A program made the position numbers and the translations under genes. The notes beneath the pieces were generated by a model. It did not search any database. It had not been told where the DNA came from and saw only the letters and a program-made list of their open reading frames with translations. DNA of 64,000 nucleotides from Roseiarcus sp963753135. Its GTDB lineage: Bacteria > Pseudomonadota > Alphaproteobacteria > Rhizobiales > Beijerinckiaceae. Where the stretch lies: contig CAVWBA010000006.1 in the NCBI GenBank assembly GCA_963753135.1, positions 248,001 through 312,000 on the forward strand. Reading direction: 5' to 3'. Shown here one piece after another: positions 1 through 8,805 of the stretch (within the stretch, counting starts at the first letter, position 1; the number at the start of each line of letters is the position of its first letter).

Positions 1-1
1 C

Positions 2-842
2 GGCGGCGTCCCTGAGCGGGCGCTTGCCGCGCAGGAGCTTCTCATCTCAGTTGGCGAGGGCCGCGACATTCCCGCAATCATCGGCAACAAGAGCCACCAC
101 GCGACAAGCCCTGAGGAAAAGTATCGCGTCGTCCCATATCAGGAGATCCTGGTCGACGCCGGCTTCTCGAGCGCCGAAGCCGCCTTGTCCGCGGGCGTCA
201 AGATCGGCTCCCCCGTCGTCTATGCGCCGAGAGCCTTCATGCTCGCCGGCGACAGAATCGCCGGAACTTCGGTCGACGATCGCGCTGGCTGCGCGGTGAT
301 CGCGGAGGTCGCGCGGCTTCTCGCGCCGGTTCGTCGAACGACCTACGATCCATTTCGTTTTCTCGACCCAGGAAGAATACAATTTGCGCGGCGCGATGCC
401 CGCGGCTCAGGCGCTCAAACCCGACATCGCGATCCAGCTCGATCTCATGCTCGCGACCGACACGCCCGACATGCAGGCCCGCGGCGACCTTTCGCTTGGC
501 GGGGGCCCGGGCATGAGCCTCTACAGCTTCCATGGACGCGGCACGTTGAACGGCACGATTCCGCATCCCGCGCTCGTCTCGCTCTTCGAAAGCGCGGCGC
601 GCAACGCCGGCCTGCCTCTGCAGCGCAGCGCCCAAGTCGGCGTGCTCACCAACTCGTCCTATGTGCAGCTTGTCCATCACGGCGTCGTCGCGATCGACCT
701 CGGCTTCCCTTGCCGCTACACGCATTCGGCTCTCGAGGTCTGCGATCTTTCCGATCTTGTCAGCCTCTCGGCGCTCCTCGTCGCCGGACTCTCGAGCATT
801 GAGGCCGACTTCAGCCTCAATCGCGACGACTATCCGGAATGA
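2..842 (+). pseudogene. M42-family metallopeptidase, 5'-truncated by the window edge and frameshifted
   Basis: M42 (FrvX/endoglucanase-M-like) aminopeptidase, a di-metal cytosolic peptidase family. The first part reads in frame 2 from the window edge and carries NKSHHATSPEEK and the metal-ligand motif VDDRAGC (around 268-300). Near position 345 the homology moves to another frame, giving FSTQEEYNLRG with the catalytic and metal glutamates, then LDLMLATDTPD and YTHSALEVCDLSDL with the last histidine ligand. All family motifs are therefore present but split by one frameshift. The stop overlaps the next ATG (ATGA), so it was translationally coupled to the sugar kinase. Seen: motifs and shift. 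Inferred: either a recent pseudogene or a one-base sequence error. Confidence 0.8.
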
Positions 843-2353
843 ACGCCACTCTCGGCATCGACATCGGGACTTACGAATCGAAGGGCGTTCTCGTCGACGC
901 CGACGGACGGGTGCTGGCGAGCGCCGCTCGCCCGCACGAACTCATCGTGCCGCGCGCGGGCTGGGCCGAGCATCGCGCCGATGAAGACTGGTGGGGCGAT
1001 TTCGTCTGGCTCAGTCGAAAGCTTCTTGCCAATAGCGGGCTTGACGCGTCCGAAGTGAAGGCCGTCGGCGCGAGCGCAATCGGCCCGTGCATGCTGCCGG
1101 TCGACGCGAACGGCGCGCCGCTCATGAACGCCGTGCTCTATGGGGTGGACACGCGCGCGTCCGGCGAGATCGAGGATCTGACCGCGGTCATTGGCGCCGA
1201 TCGCATCCTCTCGCACGGCGGCAACGCGCTGACCTCGCAGGCCGTCGGCCCGAAGATCCTGTGGCTCAAGCGCAACCGGCCGGAGATTTACGCGAACGCA
1301 CGCATGTTCCTGAATTCGACGTCGTTCCTCGTGCATCGGCTGACCGGCCGCTTCTCAACCGACCATTACAGCGCTTCCAGCGTCGCGCCCCTCTATGACA
1401 TCGAAAGCCGAACATGGAGCGACGCGCTCGCGCCGGACATCACGGAGCTCGAGCGCTTGCCGGAGATCGCCTGGACGACGGAGATCGCTGGAATGGTCAC
1501 CCGCCGCGCCGCCGAGCAAACCGGGCTCGCGCCTGGGACGCCGGTGATCGTCGGAACGATCGACGCGGCGGCCGAGGCGATCAGCGTCGGCGTGCTTGAT
1601 CCGGGCGAACTGATGCTGATGTATGGCTCGACCATCTTCACAATTCGGATCGGCTCCGAGCGCATCCGGGACCCGCGGCTCTGGCATGCGCCCTGGCTCT
1701 TCCCCGACCAATATGCCTCCATGGCTGGGCTTGCGACCAGCGGCACGCTCACCCATTGGTTCGCCGACCAGCTTGCGCGAGACTTGAGTCCGGAGGCGGC
1801 GATGGCCGCGCTGGCGGCGGAAGCCGCGACGTCCCCGCCCGGCGCGAACGGGCTCGTTTTTCTCCCCTATTTCTCGGGCGAGCGGACGCCAATTCACGAT
1901 CCGAACGCCAAAGGGGCGATCGTCGGCCTGACATTGGCTCACACGCGGGCGGACATTTACAGGGCGGCCCTTGAGGGCATCGCCTTCGCGACCAACCATA
2001 TCCTCGACACTTACGCCGAGGCCGGAGCGCCGCCCTCGACGATCGTCGCCGTGGGCGGAGGACTGCGCAACCGGATCTGGACGCAGGCTACGTCCGATAT
2101 CTCCGGACTAAAGCAGCAGGCGCGAGAGGTCAGCATCGGCGCTTCCTACGGCGACGCCTTTCTTGCAAGGCTTGCGCTTGGCGACGTCTCCAAATCGGCG
2201 ATCAAACAGTGGAATCCGGCCGCGCTCGCGATCGAGCCGGATCCGCGCAACGCGCGCGTTTACGAAAGGCGCTACGCGATCTTCCGCGCGCTTTATCCGC
2301 GGATGCGCGAGATCATGGCGGATCTCGGCGCGCCGACAGCGAAAATGAGATGA
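839..2353 (+). CDS. FGGY-family carbohydrate kinase (xylulokinase-like)
   Basis: A 504-residue ATP-dependent sugar kinase of the ASKHA/FGGY fold, the usual length for xylulokinase-type enzymes. The N-terminus GIDIGTYESKGVLVD is the phosphate-1 loop. GTIDAAAEAISVGV around residue 241 carries the expected catalytic Asp. GNALTSQAVGPKILWLK and the C-terminal AVGGGLRNRIWTQATSDI are the family's substrate and adenosine segments. The ATG overlaps the stop of the M42 gene. Gene context (two ribose-type ABC importers downstream) suggests it phosphorylates the imported sugar, probably a ketopentose or tetrulose, but the substrate cannot be read from sequence. Confidence 0.88.
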   Translation: MNATLGIDIGTYESKGVLVDADGRVLASAARPHELIVPRAGWAEHRADEDWWGDFVWLSRKLLANSGLDASEVKAVGASAIGPCMLPVDANGAPLMNAVLYGVDTRASGEIEDLTAVIGADRILSHGGNALTSQAVGPKILWLKRNRPEIYANARMFLNSTSFLVHRLTGRFSTDHYSASSVAPLYDIESRTWSDALAPDITELERLPEIAWTTEIAGMVTRRAAEQTGLAPGTPVIVGTIDAAAEAISVGVLDPGELMLMYGSTIFTIRIGSERIRDPRLWHAPWLFPDQYASMAGLATSGTLTHWFADQLARDLSPEAAMAALAAEAATSPPGANGLVFLPYFSGERTPIHDPNAKGAIVGLTLAHTRADIYRAALEGIAFATNHILDTYAEAGAPPSTIVAVGGGLRNRIWTQATSDISGLKQQAREVSIGASYGDAFLARLALGDVSKSAIKQWNPAALAIEPDPRNARVYERRYAIFRALYPRMREIMADLGAPTAKMR

Positions 2354-2616
2354 GCAGCGGGGGCTGATGCTTGTCGCCTGGCGCTGGCGAGCCACGCGTT
2401 CGGCGCCGCCGCCTCCACTCAGATCTCGGCAAACAGCCTCGGCAAATTCGGGAGTTGCTAAATCTGTCAATCGTCGTTCTACTCCGATTGGATTGGCTAA
2501 AGTCGATCTGTCGCGCCAGCTCGGCGGGATCGGGAAAGAGGGCGCCTCCTTCGTCGAGGCGTTCCGAATGCTCTGACCCGACTGCGCGACCAAAAGTGAC
2601 CATGAGGAGGAACGCC

Positions 2617-3690
2617 ATGAATAGAGGGCTCAGCGTCGCCGTGACTGTCGCGGCGACTTGTCTGTTCAGTTCGGCAGCTTTCGCTCAGTCGGGAGCGATC
2701 AGCAAAGCCGTCGGCGGCTACACGTTCGAGGACGCTGCGAAAGAGGCTCCGACCACCAGGAAGAACGGCAAGCCGCTCACTTTCGCGATCATCACGCACA
2801 CGGCAGGCAACGGCTTTTTCGATCCGGTCTATGTTGGCGCTCAGGTCGCCGCCAACGCCTTCGGCATCAACCTGATCAAGCTCGGCTCCGAAGCGCCGAT
2901 GGACGACATCCCGCGCGAAATCCAAATCTTAAACCAGATCGTCAACGATCCGACGATCAACGGCGTGATCATGACCACCCCGCAGGTCGGCGCCTATAAC
3001 GACCTTGTCAAGAAGCTGGAAGACCGCGGCGTCGTCGTCGCCACGACCAATTCGTACGATCCCACGCTCTACGACCGCAACAACATCAGCCACACCGGCC
3101 AGGACGCCTCGGCGGCTGCGATCGGCGGCGAAGCGATCGTGAAGTGCCTGATCAAAAACAACATCAAGGGCGGATCGATCCTGTTCCCGAACACCGTTCC
3201 GGTCGGCAACATCGAGGTCAACAACCGCGTGAAGGCGGCGTTCCAGGCGACCGTCAAGGCTCTCAAGGCCGCCAACCGACTGCAGGACTTCAAGGTCGAC
3301 GCCGGCCCCAACAACATCGGCGTCGATGTGGGCGCCGACATCACGCCCGCCCCGATCGTGCAATTGATCGAAAGCCGCAAGGACGTGGTGGGCCTGTTTG
3401 GACCGAATGGCGGCGTGACCCCTGCGATCGGCGACGCCATCTCACAGCTCAAGCTCAACAACAAGATCTGCTCTTATGGCTTCGACCTGGGTCCGAAGCA
3501 GCTCGAGCAGATCAAGACCGGCGCGTTGCAGGGCTCTCTAGGACAACAACCCTTCCTGCAGGGGTTCTATCCGGTCGTTCAGCTCTATCTGCAGATTGAT
3601 CGCAACGTCTCGGCGGCGAATTTGGACACGCGCGCGCAGCTCGTGACCAAGGACAATGTCGACAAGGTCGGCAAGCGCTTCGAGAACTGA
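2617..3690 (+). CDS. Sugar ABC transporter substrate-binding protein (ribose/arabinose type)
   Basis: Periplasmic sugar-binding protein of the Peripla_BP_4 class, 357 residues. The start at 2617 is chosen because AGGAGG lies directly upstream and the protein then opens with a clean signal peptide (MNRGLSVAVTVAATCLFSSA, cleavage likely after AFA). An open frame extends further upstream but without a signal. Typical two-lobe features follow: FAIITHTAGNGFFDPVYVGA, a middle GVIMTTPQVGAYNDLVKKL and a C-terminal GSLGQQPFLQGFYPV. It lies 263 bp after the kinase and 21 bp before a fused permease, so it should feed that importer. Ligand unknown; neighbours suggest a sugar or sugar acid. Confidence 0.9.
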   Translation: MNRGLSVAVTVAATCLFSSAAFAQSGAISKAVGGYTFEDAAKEAPTTRKNGKPLTFAIITHTAGNGFFDPVYVGAQVAANAFGINLIKLGSEAPMDDIPREIQILNQIVNDPTINGVIMTTPQVGAYNDLVKKLEDRGVVVATTNSYDPTLYDRNNISHTGQDASAAAIGGEAIVKCLIKNNIKGGSILFPNTVPVGNIEVNNRVKAAFQATVKALKAANRLQDFKVDAGPNNIGVDVGADITPAPIVQLIESRKDVVGLFGPNGGVTPAIGDAISQLKLNNKICSYGFDLGPKQLEQIKTGALQGSLGQQPFLQGFYPVVQLYLQIDRNVSAANLDTRAQLVTKDNVDKVGKRFEN

Positions 3691-3711
3691 TCGCATGAAG
3701 CGTTCGACCGC

Positions 3712-6057
3712 GTGAGCGAGGCTCAAGGCAGCGCTCACGCGCCTCGGTTAAGATCAATGACCGCTCTCAGCAACGACGCCAGCGTTCGCGACATGGGACG
3801 CGAGGCTCCCCTCCTGTTCGGAGGCTGGGAGGTGGGCCTCCTTGTCATTATGGGGATCCTCTACGCGGGCGGGCTTTATCTCAATCCTGCTTTCTTCGGG
3901 TCGACCGACGCGCTCTTTTCCGTTCTGCGAGACGCGTCGCGCTACGGCGTGCTCGCGATCGGCATGACCTTTGTCATCGTCAACAGGGAGCTGGACCTCT
4001 CGGTCGGCTCGACCTTCGGTCTCACGGCGACGATCTTCGGCATGGTCTTCGCGCCGAGCTATTTCGACATGGGCGTCTGGACGGCCGTAGGCTGGTGCCT
4101 CGTCATGGGTCTCACGATCGGGCTGATCAACGGCTTCATGGTCACGGTCCTGGAAGTGCCGGCCTTCATCGCGACGCTGACCATGCTGTTCATCGGCCGC
4201 GGAATCATCCTTGGCCTCACCGGCGGCAAGAACATCGCCTTCGAAATCAAGGCGGCGGCCTATCCCGATTTCTTCCGTCTGGGCGAGATCAACGCGCTCG
4301 GCTTCAACAACCAGATCATTCTCTTCGTCGTCATCGCCGCAATCGCAGCCGTTGCGCTTGCCTACACTGCGATCGGCTGGACGACGTACTCCGTCGGCGG
4401 CAACGAGCAAGCGGCGCGCTACGCGGGCATCAATACGCGGTTCGTTCGCATGCGCTCGTATGTTCTCTCCTCACTCTGCGCGGTGACTGCGGGCCTGATG
4501 AGCGTCGCGCAGAACAAGGACGCCGATCCGCTCGCCGGGTTCGGGCTCGAGCTCATCGCCATTTCGTCGGTGATCGTCGGCGGGGCGGCCATTTTCGGCG
4601 GCCGGGGTCGGATCCTTGGCTCCTGCCTTGGCGCTATCCTCATCGGCCTCATCGACAAGGTCCTGCGCGAGGGTGTTCCCACTACGCGCACCGTCGACCT
4701 CGGCGACGGCTCAACGGCGCAGGTCGCGGCGGTGACGCAATTGCCGCCCGGCGCCGTTCCTGCCTGCCTGGGCGTGATCCTCATCGTCGCCGTCCTGATC
4801 GAGCCTTGGCTCGTCCGACGCCGCGCGATCCCGCGCCTCTGGGCCTGGCTGCGCGGGCGACCGGCGCCGCCGGTCCCCGATCTCGGTGGAGTCGCGATCT
4901 CAGGCGTCCAAACCCGCGGCGCGACCGTCCAGGCGCGGGGCTTGGGCAAACGCGGGCTCGCCGCCTTCTTCTATCGCCGAGACGCCGCGGCGGTGATCCT
5001 CATGGTCGCGCTTTGGCTCTTCGGCCTATGGGCCCGGCCCGATTTCTGGGGCGGCCTCGACAACAGCTTCGCCATACTGCTCGCCTTCTCCGAAATCGCG
5101 CTTCTCGCCGTCGGACTCACCTTTGTGATGGCCAACGGCGACATCGACCTTTCCGTTGGCTCCGTGCTCGCACTATCGGGCGCGGTCGCCGCCGTGATCA
5201 TGAAGGACACGAGCTGGGGACCCTTGGCCGCGGTCGGCGGCGGAATCCTGGCCGGCGTCGTCGCCGGCGTCATCAACGGCTGGCTCACGGCTTACGTCGG
5301 CCTGCCAGCCTTCATCGCCACCTTGGGCACATTCTACTGGGCGCGCGGCATCGGCTCCTCGATCGTCGCCGGCACGCAGCTCAACGGTTTTCCGGAATCG
5401 TTCAATCTCATCGGGCGAAATCTCTACGAGCTCCTCGACGCCATGGGCGTCCCGCCGACAGGCGGCCTCTGGCTCGCCTTCGCCAAGGCGGTCAGCGTGC
5501 AGACCATCTTCGTCCTCGTGGTCGCGCTGGTCGCGGGGATCGTGCTCGGCCGCACTACATTTGGAGAGAAGGTCTATGCGATCGGCGGCAATGAACGAGC
5601 CGCGAGTTTCGCCGGGATCAATACGCGGCGGGTCCGCTTCATCTCTTTTCTGATCTCATCGACATGCGCGGCCTGCGCCGGGATCATCTACGACGCCTTC
5701 TACCGCAGCTTCATTCCGACCGCCGGACAATTGCGCGAGCTCGACAGCATCTCCTCGATCATTATCGGCGGCGGATCGATTTTCGGCGGCTACGGCACCA
5801 TGCTCGGCTCGCTCGCAGGCGCGGCGGTCATCACGCTCATCCGCTCGCTCCTGTCGCTCCAGATCATCCTCAAGGACGGCTCGTCCTTCGTCCTGCCGCA
5901 GCAATGGCAGAACGTGTTCATCGGCCTCATTCTGATCGTCGCCGTGGTCGGCGATATCTGGCTGCGCCAGCACAACATCCTCGGCCAATGGTTCGGCCGC
6001 AGGCGCGTCGCCGAAGAGCCGGCGCGCGTCGAGCCTGTCAAGGAGGCCAAGGCATGA
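3712..6057 (+). CDS. Sugar ABC transporter permease, two RbsC-like permeases fused in tandem
   Basis: A 781-residue inner-membrane protein made of two complete ribose-type permease domains (BPD_transp_2), roughly residues 35-360 and 415-765. Each half carries its own copy of the family motifs: GMTFVIVNRELDLSVGS near residue 81 and GLTFVMANGDIDLSVGS near 465, then NEQAARYAGINTR near 230 and NERAASFAGINTR near 626. RbsC-type importers normally use a single-domain permease of about 320-340 residues as a homodimer; this gene gives a covalent pseudo-heterodimer. The GTG at 3712 opens the frame; ATG 3757 is an equally possible start and neither has a strong ribosome site. The stop overlaps the ATPase start (ATGA). 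Confidence 0.9.
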   Translation: MSEAQGSAHAPRLRSMTALSNDASVRDMGREAPLLFGGWEVGLLVIMGILYAGGLYLNPAFFGSTDALFSVLRDASRYGVLAIGMTFVIVNRELDLSVGSTFGLTATIFGMVFAPSYFDMGVWTAVGWCLVMGLTIGLINGFMVTVLEVPAFIATLTMLFIGRGIILGLTGGKNIAFEIKAAAYPDFFRLGEINALGFNNQIILFVVIAAIAAVALAYTAIGWTTYSVGGNEQAARYAGINTRFVRMRSYVLSSLCAVTAGLMSVAQNKDADPLAGFGLELIAISSVIVGGAAIFGGRGRILGSCLGAILIGLIDKVLREGVPTTRTVDLGDGSTAQVAAVTQLPPGAVPACLGVILIVAVLIEPWLVRRRAIPRLWAWLRGRPAPPVPDLGGVAISGVQTRGATVQARGLGKRGLAAFFYRRDAAAVILMVALWLFGLWARPDFWGGLDNSFAILLAFSEIALLAVGLTFVMANGDIDLSVGSVLALSGAVAAVIMKDTSWGPLAAVGGGILAGVVAGVINGWLTAYVGLPAFIATLGTFYWARGIGSSIVAGTQLNGFPESFNLIGRNLYELLDAMGVPPTGGLWLAFAKAVSVQTIFVLVVALVAGIVLGRTTFGEKVYAIGGNERAASFAGINTRRVRFISFLISSTCAACAGIIYDAFYRSFIPTAGQLRELDSISSIIIGGGSIFGGYGTMLGSLAGAAVITLIRSLLSLQIILKDGSSFVLPQQWQNVFIGLILIVAVVGDIWLRQHNILGQWFGRRRVAEEPARVEPVKEAKA

Positions 6058-6819
6058 GCCGCCCGGTTGTGGAGATGCGTTCGATCGACAAGAGCTTCGG
6101 CCCGGTGAGAGCGCTGACCGACGTTCACCTGACCTTAATGCCCGGGGAGGTGCTGGGCCTCGTGGGGGACAATTCGGCGGGCAAGTCGACGCTGATGAAA
6201 ATCATGACCGGCGCCTACCAGCGGGATTCAGGCGACGTCATGATCGACGGCGAGCCTGTGCATTTCAAGAGGTCCGCACGAGAGCCGCGATCTCGGCATC
6301 GAGATGATCTACCAGGACTTCGCTTTGTGCGGGAACCTCGACGTCAGCCAGAACATTTTCCTCGGCCGCTGGCCCCGCCGCTTCGGGATCTTCGTCGATC
6401 GCGCCCGCATGCATGTCGACGCGCGCACGATCCTCGATCGCCTGAAGGTCGATGTGAACTCGGTCTATCAGAAGGTTGAGAGCCTTTCCGGCGGCCGTCA
6501 GCAATCCGTCGCCATCGCGCGCGCGATTTCCTTCGAGCCCAAGGTGGTGATTTTCGACGAACCCACCGCCAATCTCTCGGTGACGGCGACCAATCGTCTC
6601 TTGGAGACGATGCTCGAACTGAAACGTCACCGGGTGTCGCAGATCATCATCTCGCACCGCCTGAACGACATCTTCGAAGTTGGTGACCGCGTGATGGTGC
6701 TGAAGCGCGGGCGCAACGTCGGCGAGCGCGCGATCGCCGAAACCACCGAGAAGGAAGTGCTGGAGCTGATTGTCTCAGGCATTCCTGAGACGGTCGCCGA
6801 TGCGACGCTGAGCGCGTAG
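6054..6819 (+). pseudogene. Sugar ABC transporter ATP-binding protein, one frameshift
   Basis: Single-NBD ATPase of the ribose-type importers, about 255 residues if the frame is restored. AAGGAGG precedes the ATG at 6054, which overlaps the permease stop. Walker A is GDNSAGKST, with Ser in place of the usual Gly. Around 6272-6285 one base appears lost: the next conserved segment (DLGIEMIYQDFALCGNLDV) reads in another frame. After it come the signature SLSGGRQQ, Walker B VVIFDEPTANLS and the switch IIISHRLNDIF, ending at 6819. It is the only NBD following the fused permease, so that importer depends on it. The break may be real decay or a sequence error. Confidence 0.82.
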
Positions 6820-6867
6820 GCGACGCCTCTCGAGCCGCACTGCGCAGTTTTCTTCAGAAGCCCACGC

Positions 6868-6912
6868 TTGACAGGGAGAGGGCATGCTGGTCTGGTGAGT
6901 AGACCAGCATGC
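6868..6912 (+). promoter_or_regulatory. Promoter region and palindromic operator of the FadR-type regulator
   Basis: A perfect 12-bp inverted repeat lies at 6882-6893 and 6901-6912 (GCATGCTGGTCT, seven-base spacer, AGACCAGCATGC). It contains the TGGT...ACCA pattern typical of GntR/FadR operators. TTGACA at 6868-6873 could be a -35 box, and the palindrome then covers the -10 region, although no good -10 hexamer is visible. It lies just before the regulator gene, as expected for an autoregulated repressor site that may also control the downstream importer. Sequence observation is firm; function is inferred. Confidence 0.6.
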
Positions 6913-6939
6913 CGTTGGGATGAGCTTAAGGCACGGGGT

Positions 6940-7701
6940 TTGCGGTCGCCGCCGACGAGCATCTTTTCGCGCGCTCCGCATCTCAAGGCCGAGATCGGCC
7001 GGCGCACGGTGCGCGAGCGGATTAGCGACAAGCTTGCGTCGCTCATCGCGTCGGGCATCCTTCAGGTCGGCGAGGAACTGCCGAGCGAGCGCGAACTCGC
7101 CGCTCTCCTGGCCGTCAGCCGTGAGACCGTGCGCGGCGCGATCCAAACGCTGGCCGCGATCGGGGTCGTCACGGTGAGCCAGGGCTCGCGCACGCGCGTC
7201 GTCAGCCGGAAGATCGATACGCTGAAAATCGGCGTCACCAGCCCGAACGCGATCAACGCCTATGAGCTCGATTCCGTCCACAAGGCGCGCATCCTCATCG
7301 AGCGCTCCGTCGCCGCGGAAGCGGCCGTCCACATCGACAATTCGGCGCTTCATCGCCTCGAACAGTCGCTCTTAATCCAGAAGCAGACCATGCGCGATCC
7401 CGTGCATTTCCTGATCTGCGACCGGGAGTTTCATCTCACCATCTACCGCTCTTGCGGCAATCCGCTGCTCGCCGACTTTGTCACCGATCTCTATACGTTC
7501 ATGCTTGATCACCGCAGAAGCGCCGTCTCTCAGCCGGGCGCGATCGAGAAGAGCTATCTCGATCATGTCGCGATCTTCAACGCTCTCAACGCCCACGACC
7601 CGCAGGCCGCAACCGACGCGATCGGGCGGCATATCGACCGAATCTATGCAACGACCGTCGAGATCCTCGCGGGCGAACCGAAGCCGAAGAAGACCGCTTG
7701 A
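6940..7701 (+). CDS. FadR-subfamily GntR transcriptional regulator (FCD domain)
   Basis: Winged-helix regulator with an FCD ligand-binding domain. The DNA-binding part reads RTVRERISDKLASLIASG, then LPSERELAALLAVSRETVRG, the classic GntR recognition helix. The effector domain includes DREFHLTIYRSCGNPLLADF and a C-terminal DHVAIFNAL...AIGRHI helix with the metal-ligand histidines. The open frame begins at TTG 6868, but that codon is part of a likely -35 box and the frame crosses the operator, so a start near TTG 6940 (about 253 residues) is preferred. It sits between the two sugar importers and probably represses the cluster until a sugar acid binds. Start uncertain, family certain. Confidence 0.85.
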   Translation: MRSPPTSIFSRAPHLKAEIGRRTVRERISDKLASLIASGILQVGEELPSERELAALLAVSRETVRGAIQTLAAIGVVTVSQGSRTRVVSRKIDTLKIGVTSPNAINAYELDSVHKARILIERSVAAEAAVHIDNSALHRLEQSLLIQKQTMRDPVHFLICDREFHLTIYRSCGNPLLADFVTDLYTFMLDHRRSAVSQPGAIEKSYLDHVAIFNALNAHDPQAATDAIGRHIDRIYATTVEILAGEPKPKKTA

Positions 7702-7773
7702 CTTCGACATCGCCGCATGAGCAGAGCCGCAATCTTTAACGCCGGGAAGTCCGGCAAACTGGGAGGAAAGAAA

Positions 7774-8757
7774 ATGAAACTTACCCGTCGAGGTCTCATA
7801 TCCGCCGTGCCGGCGCTCGCCGCGACAGCGATGGGATTCGCCGCGCCCGCGCGCGCCGCAGATACGAAGGAGATCGTCTACCTGACGCCAGGGCTCGATC
7901 TGCCGTTCTGGCGCTATCTCTCCAAGGGGATCGAGGCGGAAGCTAAAAAGGCCGGCTACACCTATACGGCGCTCGATTCCCACAACAGCGCCGAGACTCA
8001 GCTCAAGAACGCGCAGGACGCGATCGCGCGCGGCGTCGCAGGCATCGCGATTTCGCCCACCGACAGCTCGACAGCGCCGAGCGTTCTAGCCCTCGCTGCG
8101 CGTGCGAAGATCCCGGTCGTCGTCGCGGACATCGGCACCAACAGCGGCGAATATGTCTCGTTCATCATCTCCGACAATTATCAGGGCGCATACGGGGTCG
8201 GCGAGGCGTTGGCCGCGGCGCTCAAGGACAAAGGCTGGACCGACGGCTCCGTCGGCCTCATCACGATCTCGCAGGCGCGCAAGAATGGGCAGGCGCGCAC
8301 CGCGGGCTTCCGGGACGCGATGAAGAAAGCGGGCATCACCAAGGAGGCGGGCCTCCAGCAGATGCAGTCCTACACCGCCGACGAGACGTTCAAGTTCACC
8401 CAGGATATGCTCACCGCGAACCCCAACATGCGGGCCATGTTCATTCAGACCGACCAGCCGACGCTTGGCGCGCTTCGCGCGATTAAGGCCGCGCATCGCG
8501 AGGGCACGCTGCTGGTCGCCGCGTTTGACGGCATTCCGGAGTTCGTCGACCTTTTGAAGAAAGGCGAGATCGTAGCCTCCGGCATGCAGCAGCCCTATCT
8601 CATGGGGGAGAAGTCTGGCGGAGCTCTGGTCGCGTCGCTTAAGGGCAAGAAGCCCGAGAAGCAGATCCTGGTTCCGATCGTCGTCGCCACCAGCAAGAAC
8701 ATCGAGCAGATCCTGCCGACCATCAAAGAGACCGTGTTCGCCAACGAACTCAAGTGA
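7774..8757 (+). CDS. Second sugar ABC transporter substrate-binding protein
   Basis: Periplasmic binding protein of the Peripla_BP_4 class, 327 residues. ATG 7774 follows GGGAGGAAAG and begins a signal with a twin arginine (MKLTRRGLISAVPALAATAM, cleavage near ARA|ADT), so export may be Tat or Sec; an upstream in-frame ATG would bury the signal. Mature-protein motifs are GLDLPFWRYLSKGIEAEAKK, GIAISPTDSSTAPSVLALA and the hinge segment AAFDGIPEFVDLLKKGEIVA. It starts 72 bp after the regulator and is followed by an ATPase and permease that complete a second importer. It is not closely similar to the binding protein at 2617, so the two systems probably take different ligands. Confidence 0.9.
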   Translation: MKLTRRGLISAVPALAATAMGFAAPARAADTKEIVYLTPGLDLPFWRYLSKGIEAEAKKAGYTYTALDSHNSAETQLKNAQDAIARGVAGIAISPTDSSTAPSVLALAARAKIPVVVADIGTNSGEYVSFIISDNYQGAYGVGEALAAALKDKGWTDGSVGLITISQARKNGQARTAGFRDAMKKAGITKEAGLQQMQSYTADETFKFTQDMLTANPNMRAMFIQTDQPTLGALRAIKAAHREGTLLVAAFDGIPEFVDLLKKGEIVASGMQQPYLMGEKSGGALVASLKGKKPEKQILVPIVVATSKNIEQILPTIKETVFANELK

Positions 8758-8761
8758 CAAG

Positions 8762-8794
8762 ATGGAGGCCGGCGCGCGAGCCGCCGGCCTCCAT
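8762..8794 (+). terminator. Intercistronic hairpin after the binding-protein gene
   Basis: Perfect 13-bp arms (ATGGAGGCCGGCG at 8762-8774 and CGCCGGCCTCCAT at 8782-8794) around a seven-base loop, with no T-run after it. It lies between the binding-protein stop and the ATPase start. Such hairpins in binding-protein operons usually protect the upstream message and lower downstream expression rather than ending transcription fully. Confidence 0.65.
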
Positions 8795-8805
8795 GAAGTG
8801 AAACG

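Noticed and set aside
4095..5594. 499-residue open frame in another frame of the fused permease
   Set aside because: Arg/His-rich shadow translation; the permease frame explains the DNA.
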